Assembly: GCA_030685235.1 (NCBI GenBank)
Contig: MU839219.1
Location: 1-64,000 of the forward strand
Origin: Copromyces sp. CBS 386.78
Taxonomy: Eukaryota > Ascomycota > Sordariomycetes > Sordariales > Sordariaceae
Length of the DNA: 64,000 nt
Direction of reading: 5' to 3'
How positions within the stretch are numbered: position 1 is the stretch's first letter; every line of letters begins with the position of its first letter. Below, in pieces: positions 45,465-58,244 of the stretch. The notes under the pieces were generated by a model. It ran no database searches. It was not told the DNA's origin and worked only from the letters and a program-made list of their open reading frames with translations. Position numbers and translations under genes: made by a program.

Positions 45465-46043
45465 CTTCTTCACTGCGAATCCTCACCAGTTCCGCAGTTA
45501 GCGTACCCACCTAGCCTGTTCACTTTCTCACCCCTACCAATCTCTCTTTCTAACTTTGTCGGTTGCAGTATCACCGTTCTCGACTGGAGATGGCGGCCAA
45601 ACTTCCCGGAAAGCATGCCAGAGCTCCATTACAGTACATTTTACAGGCTCAGTCGAACGAAATGGGCGGTGGCTCCAGGCCCTGATGTCAATAAAGAACA
45701 ACCCGAAAACGCGAAGGCTAGAGCCGAGGGGAAAAAACAGCATGACAGATCAGACCCACCACGAATGACACCTACCGCCTACAAAGCGAAGAACTTTAGT
45801 TCCGCTATAGGTAGCGTCACCCCCGTCGAAAATGGAACGCCCATTGAGCCCTCGCTTGAGACCTTCTGTCGTCTTTTCGATGACAAGTGGCCGTCGTTGC
45901 TGTATGGTGAGTCATGGATGCCCTCCAGGAGGAGCGCAGCAATCCAAAGGAAGTGGAAAATAATGACATCCACGTGGCATATGCAGGGAGAGCATAAAAG
46001 CATGGAAGGGATGAACACGAACCTGAGAAGACGGTGCGTTTGA
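44671..46043 (+). CDS. Protein of unknown function, last gene before the transposon block
   Basis: Two exons, 44671-45335 and 45569-46043, give 379 residues. The 233-bp intron has a GTATGT donor and TTGCAG acceptor and contains the (TGTC)22 array. The product is Trp- and Arg-rich with no signal peptide or membrane helix; segments such as W-C-D-D-A-H-R-E-W and L-D-W-R-W-R-P look like ordered cores. I do not recognise a family. The 3' end lies less than 300 bp from the Gypsy element and may have been shortened; a cryptic GTGAGT near 45906 offers an alternative 3' structure. Codon usage is normal, so it has escaped the neighbouring RIP. Confidence 0.7.
45377..45464 (+). repeat. (TGTC)22 microsatellite within an intron
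   Basis: 88 bp of perfect TGTC tetramers, 22 copies, inside the 233-bp intron of the gene at 44671-46043. Read as protein it gives a false C-L-S-V repeat. Confidence 0.95.
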
Positions 46044-46339
46044 CTTCCCAGGTACTTAACTAGGGGTATTTAGGTATCACAGGGCAAGGTCGTATAGTAG
46101 AGGGTAGACCAGATAGATTATAATACTACCCTTTCCGCCGCTCGTATACGTACGTTCGAAAATAATACCCGTAAGAGCCGTACCGCTACTTCCGCTATTT
46201 AAACTGCTACTAGCGCCGCTATAGTTATATTTACTACTATTTGAATCCGTTTCGAAAAAACTAAAGTAGAATACTATATTTAAAATACCGCCTTCGCCGC
46301 CGAAGCCGTAAAATTAATCCGCATTCTTAATAATATAGT
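46044..46339. other. Edge of the RIP-affected block
   Basis: From about 46080 the sequence turns AT-rich with CpG kept and CpA/TpG lost. It precedes the LTR of Gypsy A and may be another old repeat or spill-over of mutation into flanking DNA. No gene. Confidence 0.55.
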
Positions 46340-48254
46340 TATTATAGGATTACCTATAATGGCACTGGGTGCTGCGTGCACGACTAGGCATAGCCAATCG
46401 AGTCTATTGGCCATTGGCCAATAGGGTTATACGCACGCACTAGTAGGCCTCAGTCTAGATTTAGGGTATGGTACAACCCTACCTTATATCCAGACCGTAC
46501 TCCTCTCTCCTCCTTCTTTCCTTCCTCGTACAATTACGTTTATCTTACCTCACCCCTAACGGTATTACCTCGTAATAATTAATTATACCTTTCTATTATA
46601 CTATACGCGTATACTTTAAAAATAAATTTATCGCCGCCGTTATAAGTATTTCCGACGAACCCGCAATTTCGTCGTACCGCGATTAAAATTAAGACCTATC
46701 GTACGGCAATTATACCTCTCTTTTATCGTATTACAATTATATTTCTTTTTTATCGTACGGCAATTATACTTCTCTTTAATCGTATTACAATTAACTATAA
46801 AGTAGCTAATAAACCCCATTTACACTATAAGGTAATAAGTATATTAATTAAATTAATTATTATAAATATTAACCCCCGTTATTAACTTCAATATCGCTAT
46901 TTTTACAATTAACGCTATCGTTAGTTTTAAATACGAATAATTCTTCGAAAATATTACCGAATCTTTCAACGGTACTATCCTCTAGCGCCCAAATAACTTA
47001 ATCGCAAAAGAAATCTTTAATACCGTTACTAAATTCGCCTAATACATTACTTTCCTTCATATTATCGTCGCTTTCGTATAATTAATTTATACGGACCTGA
47101 TTTAAATTAATATATTTATTAGCGCCGTTTAAAATTCCCTTAAAGCCGCCTACTAATAGATCGCCGCTTAAAATAATACTATTACTACCCTTTAAAATAC
47201 TATTACTACCTTCTAGCAAGAGGTTCTCTGATCGAAGCACAATTTTACTACTTTTAGCGAAGCTAATACTAAATTTAGGAAGACTGCCGAAACCTAAATT
47301 AAGGCCCTTAAAAAAGCCGTTCGCAATAAAATTACTCCGCCCGCTTCTATCCCCGTCCCTAATTTTAACAACAAAACTATAATTACCCTGAAGATTCGTA
47401 CTAGTAAGGATTCTACTACCTATATCGGTAAAAATACTTCTACTATTAAAAGTGTTGAAGCTTTTTAAGATTAGTACAATAAAATTTAATTATATTAATT
47501 CTAAAATACTTAGTAATTCAATTAGAATAAACGTTATAAATTCGTATAAATTTTCTTATACTTCGGTAGTAATACTTTTAAGATTTTAACGCCGTATATA
47601 ATACTTATTATTAAGGAGGAGGATCCGATTAAATAGAAGTAAAATAATATTAAAGCCCTCCTTACCTATTTCAATACGAAATATAATTATATAGACCTCA
47701 ATTTCGAAGTACGCCGCGATTTCGAATCCCTAAAGATAACTAAAAATACAAAATAATTCGATTTCGAAGATAAATTTATTACTATCGTTAATAAATATAA
47801 TTTCGACGATACTATAAAGACTTATTACCTGAAAATAAAGGTTACGAACGAAATCTGCAATACTATTACTTATTAATAGGATACTCTAGTTTATAACGAT
47901 TTTAATAATTGGTTTACCCTTTATTAGAAGTTCGCTACCAATTTAGAAGAGCGTAATTAGCGTAATAAAATTAATATCTATTATAAGACCGGTATTAGAG
48001 GAATTAATAGTAATACCGCCGTTCCCGAACGTATTATTAATTAGGGCGGTACTACTACAAATTTTAACGCTATAAACGCCTTTAACGTTTAATTATTTCG
48101 TATAATCGATAAGGCGGTTATTAATTACTATATATAGAATAGTCTTTATAAATATTATACTAAATTTGGTTACTACGCTTACGAATACTATAATAGTATT
48201 AATACCGGCATCCCTAAAGAATAGAGGGAACGTAATCGCTATAATTATCGCAAT
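46340..48254 (+). mobile_element. Gypsy LTR retrotransposon A, 5' part (LTR and gag), RIP-degraded
   Basis: It begins with the LTR start shared with copy B at 58245 (a short inverted repeat around AGGATTACCT). The gag region (about 46890-48254) aligns with 58730-60090 of copy B. All frames carry stops. It is interrupted at 48254 by the LINE and resumes at 55034. The 3' limit of the LTR cannot be set, because only 5' LTRs are present in this window. Confidence 0.85.
46406..46422. promoter_or_regulatory. Inverted CCAAT-box pair in the Gypsy A LTR
   Basis: A 17-bp near-palindrome, ATTGGCCATTGGCCAAT, with CCAAT boxes facing both ways. It is kept without change in the LTR of copy B at 58300-58316, in a sequence otherwise full of mutations. 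Probably part of the element's promoter; function is inference. Confidence 0.5.
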
Positions 48255-51200
48255 AATAATAATAGTCTTATTCCCTATGCTACTTATTTATAGCGCCTTA
48301 TTGGCATAGGGTATTTCTCCTAATTCTCTAGAGGAAACCGTACGGCGATAAGTGCCGTCGGATAAAAACCGCTAATTCCTTTCGGTTGCAAATAAATTGC
48401 GCCTACTCTATTTTAATTCTATTTATAGCGGTACTTACTTACTACTTTAATAAATAAGTTACTTTCCTTCTACTGCCTTCGATCTAATATTAGAATAATT
48501 GAAATACCGCCTTCGTACGCCGCTCCTTCTTCCTAAACCGCCTATAGCAATCGTCCCTTCCCTATCGTTTACCTTTATTCCCGCTTTATTATTATCTTCT
48601 AAATTCCTATAATTCTACTAAGGTTTATATAAATGTAAAGGCCCCTCCTTTCCCTTTATATAAAAATTCCTCCCCGCCGCTATCTTTCGAATTTTCCTTT
48701 CTTCCTTATTTAATTAATTTTTAAAATAGCGTTTTCTTTTATTAGTTGTATTCCTGACTATTTTCCCGGCCGTATATCTAACTCCTTAAGTTTTGTCATT
48801 TATATTAACTGTAATATTATTAAGTATAATATTAACTTCGTCTATATAATAAATTCTCTGTCTCCTAAATTCGCCCGCTCCCCTACGCCCCCCTCCTCCC
48901 TAATGTTTAAATTCTAAACCCTTATTTAAATATTAATTTTTAACCCCGCCTTTAACCTTCTTCCTAATTAGTAAATCCTTCTTATTTTTATATTTACTTC
49001 CCTTTTTCCCCGCTAATTATATTAATTAATATTGTCCGCTATACTCCCTACTTTTATTATAACTTAAAATTTACCAACTATATTTATAATACTTTATTCT
49101 TTAATATAATTATATTCTGTATACTCTTTATAAAATATATTTATTATATTAATATTAAAAATAAATTTCCTCCCGCGGTTTTCTTTTCGTTTTCTTTTCT
49201 AATATTCTTTAAAACGCTAGCAAATAGAGCGCTACTTATTCCCTTACTAATATAAAATATATATTAAATATTCCGTTAAATTACTATAATAAATGTAACG
49301 CTGTTTAAATTATAATTATTACTTTATCCTATTCTTAAAATAATATTAGTCCCTTAATTTATTATTTCTATAATGCTTATATCGATTTTTTTAAGGATGT
49401 ATATAAACGCTTAATTATAAATAATCTCCTGTACGACCTTAATATCCTTCTTCGTTATTAGAATATAAAGGTCGAAAATTTCTAATATAAAGAATATTAT
49501 AAAATATTCTTAATTAATCGTTTTACCGTTCCTATTTTCGGCTCTAATAAAAGAAATATTAATATTAATTCCCTAATAATAATTAATAACCCTATTAGTC
49601 CCCCTCTAACTAACGAAAATTAAATTTAGTAGTATTATAAAATTATTAGGAACTAAGAATTAATATTTAATATATTCTGCGAATTCTTCGCCCGCGAAGA
49701 ATATTAATTAATTATTTTAGTACTACCTTTATAATTAAATAGCTACTATAATTAGCGTAATTTAATTCTTCTTCCCTCCGTCTTTCCTGTATTCTCTTAT
49801 TCTAATATTATAATTGAATGTATTTATAAATACCGTATAAATTTATTGCACTACTCTCCCTCTAATTCGATTATTAAATAATATTCATTTAACTTATTAA
49901 ATTATAATATTTACGAAAGGATTCTCTTAATTCGGGTTCCGTCGTTTAAATAAATTTAGAATTCTTCTTTTATTTATAGCTAATTAATTACCGTTATTTA
50001 ATAATTAATTATCTATAAATAATTTAGGACAATATATATAAAGGTTTTTTTACTTATACTATAAAAATAAATTAGTATTATAATATCCGGAACCTTCTTC
50101 TAGAAAAAGAAGGACTAGAAACTTATAATTTCTATCCTTACTTAAATAAAAAAGAAACTTTTCGCCTTAAATAATAAATACTACTTATTATCGTCTTCTA
50201 ATTATTAAACTTTCTTCTTTTTTCGTTTCGCACTAATTATATACCGTTTTATAATATTATTATTAAACTTCGGGTTAAAGTCGGCGATAGTAAATTCGTA
50301 CTATCGGCCTAATTTAATTACTACCGCCGCTAATTAATAATTATAATATAATACCTATTCTCTTATTATTACTTCTTCTAACTACCTTTTATAATCTGTA
50401 ACAATTAATTTTAATATTTATAACGGGGACGGCGGCGCCCCTATTACCAGGGGCGGACTTACTACGATCGCTAGAAATTTCTCTATTAATACCTATTCTT
50501 TAATTTATTTAACTTTAATAATACTACTTTCTAATTTATTAGCGGATAGCCAACTTCTTACCCTCCTTACTTAAATACAACTAATTACCTAAATTATAAT
50601 CCTTCGGACGAACCCTATTTAATTCGTATAAGCGAGCCTTTCTTCGAAGGCTTTAACCCGTTTATTAAAATAGAAGTCAAATAATAAATAAAAAATTTCC
50701 ATCTTTAAATTCCTTATTAATATAATTTTATACGCCCTAACGACAATTTTCAAATATTTAATTTAATATTTAACTAACCTAATCGCTATCCTTCGTAATT
50801 TACCGTAGACTTTAATCGGCTAATAGAAAATTAATACTCTATATATAATTATATTTTAAATATATTTAATATAAATCTCCTTCGTTCGTACAAAAGAATA
50901 ACCCTAAATCTTCGCCGCTAATTATATTAATATATTCATCTACGTAACTATCTTCTTTTTTATTACCTTTACGTATATTCGGTAATTAAATTTCTAATTT
51001 AATTAAACCCTAAAGAATTTAATTAATTCCATTAATTTAAATACAATTCCCCTAATTTAAAGAATTTCCGTTCTTAATTCCCTCGTCTATATAAAATATA
51101 TAAATTCTATTTTACTTACTTCGAACTCTATCCCTCTTTTAATTACCTAACCCGAATAAATATTTTATATTGTTTAGAACGTCTAATAATTTTCTTTAAT

Positions 51201-54200
51201 AATTTTAACTACTATAATAATATTAGTATCGTCGGCGAAACCGACGGTAATCGCGTTTTAAATAGTAACTAACTTACGGTATAATAGGGTAATAAAAAGA
51301 ATAAAAAAGATTAATAAAAGGAGGGAACTTTATAGTACGCCTATTATAATATTATAAAATTAAAAAGTTTTATTATTAAAAAAAAGAAAACCTTTTCTTC
51401 TAATAATAAAATTATTAACCTATTAAAAGATCTATTTCGGGAATTATATTTCCTATAGCGTATATAAAAACTACCTATAATTAATTCTATCGAATACGCC
51501 CTTTAAATTAAAAAGTATAAAAAATATTATAGCCTTAAATTTCTATACTATATAAACCGTATTAATAATTATTTGGACGGCGAATTTAATTAAACGGCCT
51601 ACCTAATTACCTATCTAACCTTCTAGGAAGAAATTATACTCTTCCGCTACCTATATTAACCTTTTAACTATAAAAGCTTCGAAGATTTTTCCGACGTTAT
51701 TTAGAAACGATATAGGCTATTATACCCCGGCTAATTTTTACTATTTAACGCTTTTTCTAAATTTTTTAAAAATAATTACTTTTATATTTTTAAACTATTA
51801 GGGGAAATATCTAAACCGGAAACTTACTACGGCAAAAGCTATTATCGTTTATTTAAATAATTCCCCGTATATTTTTAAAAATTTATTTAAAAATTAATCG
51901 ATACTTAATACTTTATTAAACGTTATCTTCAAAAGGACTTCCCAAATATCCTCCTCGGTAATTAAATTATTAATAAGTATTAGGGTATTATTATTTAATA
52001 ATTAAATCCATTTTAGTAAATAGTTTATTAGAATTTTTATTTTCGAAAAAAAACGGTTGGTAAAAATATTTACCTTACCGTTGTAATCTTCAACTTTATT
52101 CGCCTACTTATTTTATTTAAAGGGTAATAATTTTAGCGGATTTATTAAGTAATAGTTTCGTATTTTAGCTTACCTCTTTAATAACTAAAATTTATTCGAA
52201 TTTTTTAATGCGTTTATAATATAATTGTACTACTTCGCTCTCTAAATTTTCGTAATAAATTTCTTCTTTTTTATCGCCGCCTCTACAAATTCTTTCTAAT
52301 TTAAAGGCGTCTAATTCTTAAATTAAATTTACTATTTCTACTATATTTCCTTTATTATTATTTTATATTTTAAATTCTATTAGTCCGCTTATTTTCCCCG
52401 ACTTTTTTTTTAATATAGGACGAATTCTTCTATAATATTAACGAATTCGCTATCGAACCTATTAAATTTTAATTCGAATTCCTCTACCGTTTTAATCCCC
52501 TTTAAAATTAATATTCTTTTTTCCGCCGCTTCTTATACTTTTTCCGCGTTTATTAAATTCTAATTAAACCCTTCCTCTACTTCTACTTTCCTATTTCTTT
52601 TTCCTATTTAAATTTAAATTTCTTAGGGGTAATAATCTGAACTTATTTACCCGTACCGTTATATTCCTTAATATTCGGCTTCGATACCCTATAAAACTTA
52701 TATATAATTAATTATCCCGTTTTTCTCTCCTTTAATTGTATTTTTAAATTTCGTTAATTCCTTATAAAGGGTAACGAAATTAAATTTCTATTGCTATACC
52801 TACGTAAATAATTTTATAGTACCCGGGTTAATCCTATTTTCTAAATCCTAATCGGGGTAATAAAGGTTATAATCCCCTATAATTATATATTAGCCGGCCG
52901 AAGGTCTCTCTTCGAAGAATTCGAAGAAGGGAAACCCTTATTAATATTCCGACGTACTTTAAAAGAAAATAAAGGAATAAATAAAATAAATAATTATTAA
53001 TTTTTGTAAATTCTTTAATATTGCCGCAGCCCAATTTTTCCTAACTTAAAAATCTAAATCCTTTAAATTCTATTTTTTATTTATATAAATTACTATTCTA
53101 CCCTTCTCTAAATAATTAATATTATAATATCTATTACCTTTTAACCGGTAAATATCCTTATTCAAATTCTTATCCAACTTTTAAATTACTATAATATTAT
53201 AAGTCTCCTCCTATTCGAATAACGTTTTCCCTCTTTCGTACGATTTCCCTATATTTTAATAGAGTATTTTTAATTAAATTATTAATTACCCTATAAGAGG
53301 CTTCTTTTTAATTTAATAACGGGCTAAGGGAGTATCGTTTCTTTAGAAGTAATAATAGCGGCCAAAAGCGTAATAATAATAAAATTAATATAGGTATAAT
53401 TATTTACACTTTAAGAGCGGGTATAAATATCTATCGGGCTTATACCTATAGGTTTCGGCCGAAAACTACTTCTAATCTTCTTAGGGCAGCCTCTTTTTCC
53501 TCTTTTTATAAATAATTTTTCTAAAATTATAATTAAATGGGAATTAAGGGGAGCGTTGAAAATTATAATATCCTTTTCCGGTTCTATTGTCGGCTTTAAT
53601 ACTAGTTTAATTAGTTCTTTATAAATAGTAAAACTATAAAGTTTTTTAGTATAATCAATAAATATTTTTACGTAAACCGTTTTTATAAATAGGTACTTCT
53701 TTTTATTGAAGGCGAAATACCCCGATTTCCTATATAATTTATAAAAAATTAAAGAACTATCCTTATTCGAAGGGTAATTTTCTTCTTTTATACGCGGCCC
53801 TTTATACTTAATTTTATTATAACGGTTATAAACGTCTTCCTAACGATAAAATTTCGCCGTATATCCGAAATACTAATATTTAAAGTATTATTAAGTAGAG
53901 GCTATAATTTAGAACGGTTCGTATACGTATACGCTACTATCCTAAAGGAAAAAGTTCTTTTAAAGGAAGATTGCGGCCTTCGTAGTTACAACTTCTACTA
54001 AGAATATTCCTCTCTCCTCCCCTTCGTATCTCTTTTAAAATTTAGCCCGGATAATTTCCGCCTCCTTATTCCTCGCCCTTATTTCTTATATAATTAATTT
54101 AAATTATTTTGTATCGATATTAGCCTATAGGATTCCTTTAATTAAAACGGCTATAGTATTTAAAAATATAACGATTTCTTTTCTAAAGACCGTTTTAGCC

Positions 54201-55033
54201 TAAATTTAATACTTTTAATACTAATCCTTAATTAATTCGTTGAAAATAATTATATAATTTCCGTTCGTTACTATTTTAATAGTTACGCAAATTACTTTAT
54301 ACGGGCTCTCCTTTAAAGCGCCTTCGACGGCCTATTTTATATTATCGTTCGAACGTATAATAAACTTAGCGGTAATTTAGGCCCCCTTAATAGTAAATTA
54401 ATATTCGTAATTAGAAGGGATAAATTTTTTAGTAGTAATAATAAATGAATAATAGAAAATAGCGTTAACCCTATCCGGCGACTTCCGAATAATATTAACC
54501 TATTTTTTCGGCGCTTCTTAAACGTCTTTTTTTATTTCTTTCGAAATAAATTTCTTTAAATCGTCGATATCCTTCCTAATAATAAATTAGGCTTCGGCGG
54601 CCTTATTTACCTTAAGTATTTTAAACCTACTTTTCTTCGCAAAAATTTTTGTAAATTCGAAAAGGAATTTTCGAACCTAATAATAATTATTAGTCGATAT
54701 AGTAATATAATTTATAATTTTATTCGTTATAGTAATAAATTTCTTTATAATTTCATTATCTTCCTCTGTCTTCTCCGAAGTCTTTATAATAAATACGGTA
54801 TCGAAGTCGTTATATCTTAAAATACCTCCGAAGGGGTTGTAAATACTATTTTCGAACCTATTCGCACTTCTATTAATCGTTATCGGCAGCGACGGCTTAA
54901 TGCTATCGCTACGGTCGTCGCAGGACATCGCGGAGGGGGTAAATAACCCTCCTAAGTCGATTACTGTTGTCGGTTTTCGTTTTGGAGCACTTCCTAACCA
55001 GAAATCGGCGTTTCCGGTTTTATTAAATATTAT
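48255..55033 (-). mobile_element. 6.8-kb LINE (Tad/I-like non-LTR retrotransposon) inserted in Gypsy A, RIP-degraded
   Basis: The minus strand carries reverse transcriptase signs: a degraded F-x-L-K-G-x-F-D-R block near 51490-51520 and, further 3', V-G-F-A-D-D-T-N-I, with FADD intact at 51228-51239. Near the 5' end, 54677-54928, a short frame may be the remains of ORF1. The 3' end is an ATT-rich tail at 48255. The 13-mer TAATTATCGCAAT flanks it at 48242-48254 and 55034-55046, the target duplication, which copy B shows only once. It is close to full length for this group. Stops in all frames make it inactive. Confidence 0.88.
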
Positions 55034-58000
55034 TAATTATCGCAATAGAAGTAATAATAGTAATTATAATAAATCCGCTATAAGTTAGTCCGGCTATAAT
55101 AATAATAACGGCGCCCGTATTAACATTATTGCTACCGGTAAGCCCGCTACCGCTATAACTGTTACTATAGCCCTAATTCCTGCCTAATTTGCAGAATATA
55201 GTACGGGAAATATATTACTTCTCTAATAAATCGCTTAGAAAGGCGGTTATCTATAACGATTATAATAGGAGAGGGGGAGGATAATCTAGTAAATTGAAAA
55301 GTAATTTAATTTAAAAATTCAAATTTAAATAACTATAATAATAATTCTATCCTCCTCTCTATTCAAATTATTTATAGACCGCGCAATTAATATAATAAGT
55401 ATACCGCTCTAATTAATAACGGATATTCCGCTTTCGCATTTATTAATTACAACTTTACTATTCGTTATATTATTCTACTATTAAAACTCCCTAAGCTAAA
55501 GGCTTTATATTTGGTAAATAATATACCTAAGGATCTTATTACCTATTATTATAAAATTTAATTACGGATTGGATACTATATAGAAACGATCGCTATATTA
55601 GCCTACAATTTAGCCGACGACTATTCCGTAATTTTAAACATGCCGTAACTTAAGCATTATAATCCTATAATATTATAACTAAATAGTACTATCGTTTTTA
55701 CCGACTATTACGTAAATTGCTACCTTTCCGCAGATTTCTTATTTTTTTTACAATACGCCCTAAAGGTTTAGAAGTACGCCTATACGCATTACTACGAGAT
55801 TGCTTAAAGTATAGCCGTACTCTTTAGTACCCTAATTACGAACCTTATTCCCAACGCCGTTAAAAATACTCTCCCTAATACTTCGGTCGTAGATTCCAAT
55901 ACCCTAATCGCAGATCTTAAACGGATTAAGCCCGCTATTTATTATACTATAGCTGGCTAATAGAAATCCGATCCTTATTATTATATTATAGTACGCCGAA
56001 TATATTCCTCGAACGATTTTATTAACCCCGCGGATATTAAGGATATAACGGCCGCTAATTTTAATTGGTTATACGAAAAATATTATTTATAAATATTCTA
56101 TACTTTATATTTAGAATTTTATAAAATTTTAGAGGAGGCTAGGGCGAAGGAGAAAACCTGGGCTAAAGAGGTAGAAGGGGGCGCCCTAGAGCCTAAGGAG
56201 TAAAAAAACAATAAAAGTATCGTTAATAAAAGAATAAGGATAGGAATTAAATACGATTATAATATACCTAGTAATTTAGCGAACTTTACCCTAGAAATAG
56301 AGTAAAAAATTTAGGATAGTAATAGCACTAAATATAAGAAATTATTAGGTAAGTATTATTATTTATAAATTAATATTTGTATTAGCAAGGGCTCTAAGGT
56401 AATTATCCGGGTAATAAAGATTATTAAATACATTTAGTTTAACAATAATATAAATAAAGACTTCGAATGATATAAAACTATTAAATTCGCTATTAGTATT
56501 ATAAAGGAAGATATAGCTAAATTTTATAAAAAAACTAATAAACCGCCTAAAACCGACGCCTAAATTAAAAAAAAGCTTCCTGAATAATATTAGAAGTATT
56601 TTAACGTTTTTAGACCTTATAACGCTACAATCTTACCCCCCTACCGTTTTTACAATTTTAAGATCGAACTCCGCCCGGGAGTATAGGCGCCCTATACGAA
56701 ATTAAGGACATTTAATTCCGACAAATCAAATATAATTAAGAAATAATATTACCGCCGCTTTTAATTATATTTACGTCGTAGAAAAATATAAATAGTTAAC
56801 GGTATTTATTACCCGCTTTAGCCTATTTAAATTACTTATTTGCTTATTCGGCTTATAAAGAACGCTTAGTATATTCTAGAATTACGTTAATAATATTTTA
56901 TACGATATCCTAAATATTTATACAATTATTTATTTAAATAATATCTTTATTTTTTCGAATAATAAGGAAGAATACTAGAAATACGTAAACAATATTCTTA
57001 CCCGCCTAGAAAAAGTTAGTTTATAGGTTAATATCAATAAGTACGAATTTTATATTAAGAAGACCAAATACCTTAAGCTAATTATTATACCCGGCGGTAT
57101 AAAAATAGACTTAGAGAAAATTAAGGCTATTACAGATTGGAAGTCCCTAATATTTAAAAAAAAATTTATAAAGTTTCTTAGGATTTATTAACTTTTATTA
57201 TCGTTTTATTAAAGGTTTTTTGATAATAGTAACACTATTATACGATTTTACAAAGAAAGACGTAGAGTAGGTATAGATTATAATATAATAGTCCGCTTTT
57301 AAAGCTTTAAAAATTACATTTACGAACGGACTAATTCTATATATTTACAATTAGTTTAAAAAAATAATCATTAAAATTAATACTTCGAATTAGGCTTCTA
57401 GAGGCACCCTTTCCTAATACGAAGATAACAGCGTATTTTACTTAGTTACATACTTCTTAATACGGTATTTAATAGCAGAATATAATTATAATATTTATAA
57501 TAAAGAATTCTTCACTATCGTTAAAGCCTTAAAAGAGTAGCGCCTAAAATTAGAAGGCGCCTAATAACCCTTCAATATTATTACGGATTATAAAAATTTA
57601 AAGATTTTTACAACGAATATATAATTTATACCCCGCTATATATAATAGTCGTAGTTTCTATCGCATTTTAACTCCTTAATCCGCTATATACCGGGTTTAC
57701 GAAATTTTTACCCCGACGCGCTAAATAGGAAATTAGAAGATATACCGCTAAATATAGATAATTATCAGTTAAAGGCTAAAAATAGAAAGTTTATTAACTC
57801 CGCCTACTTTAAAGAGGGTTGCCTCTCCTTGTTAATTATAGCTATTAGCGACTTCGATTTTAACAAAGAAATATTCTTACTATTATTAAATATTTTAGAA
57901 GAGCCGGATAAATTAACCAACAATATTATTAATAAAAATTACGATCGGTCAACTTTAATATAGGAAATTATTAGCTACTTGAGGGACTTAAATTATATTA

Positions 58001-58244
58001 AATAGCGCCCCTATATTAAAAAGAAATTTAAAGTCGTTTTCGTTAAATATTCTACGGCGGGAGGTAAGGCTTACTATAGAAGGAGGGTATTTATCGACCC
58101 TAATAATACTATTACCTATTTACTATTAATCTACTACATTTATTCGTTATTAACGGCCGGCTATCTAGGTAAGGACAAAATATAAATATAGATAAACGAA
58201 TATTAATATTAGTTAAATATAGCGGAGGCCGTTAAGGCCTATTA
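55034..58244 (+). mobile_element. Gypsy LTR retrotransposon A, 3' part (end of gag, protease/RT/RNase H, start of integrase)
   Basis: It continues gag after the LINE. Reverse transcriptase lies around 56650-57200, with the YLDD box degraded to Y-L-N-N at 56931-56942. RNase H follows, then the integrase zinc-binding region near 57800-58230 (T-A-G-Y-L-G-K-D-K-I corresponds to the H2C2 area). Coding similarity stops abruptly at about 58244, where copy B's LTR begins; copy B itself continues past this point. So A is cut inside integrase. Stops in all frames. Confidence 0.88.

Noticed and set aside
45276..45470. Cys-Leu-Ser-Val repeat protein
   Set aside because: It is the translated (TGTC)22 intron microsatellite.
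48255..58244. Tandem Gypsy copies sharing one LTR
   Set aside because: Copy A stops inside integrase, before any 3' LTR could be expected, so nesting explains the junction better.
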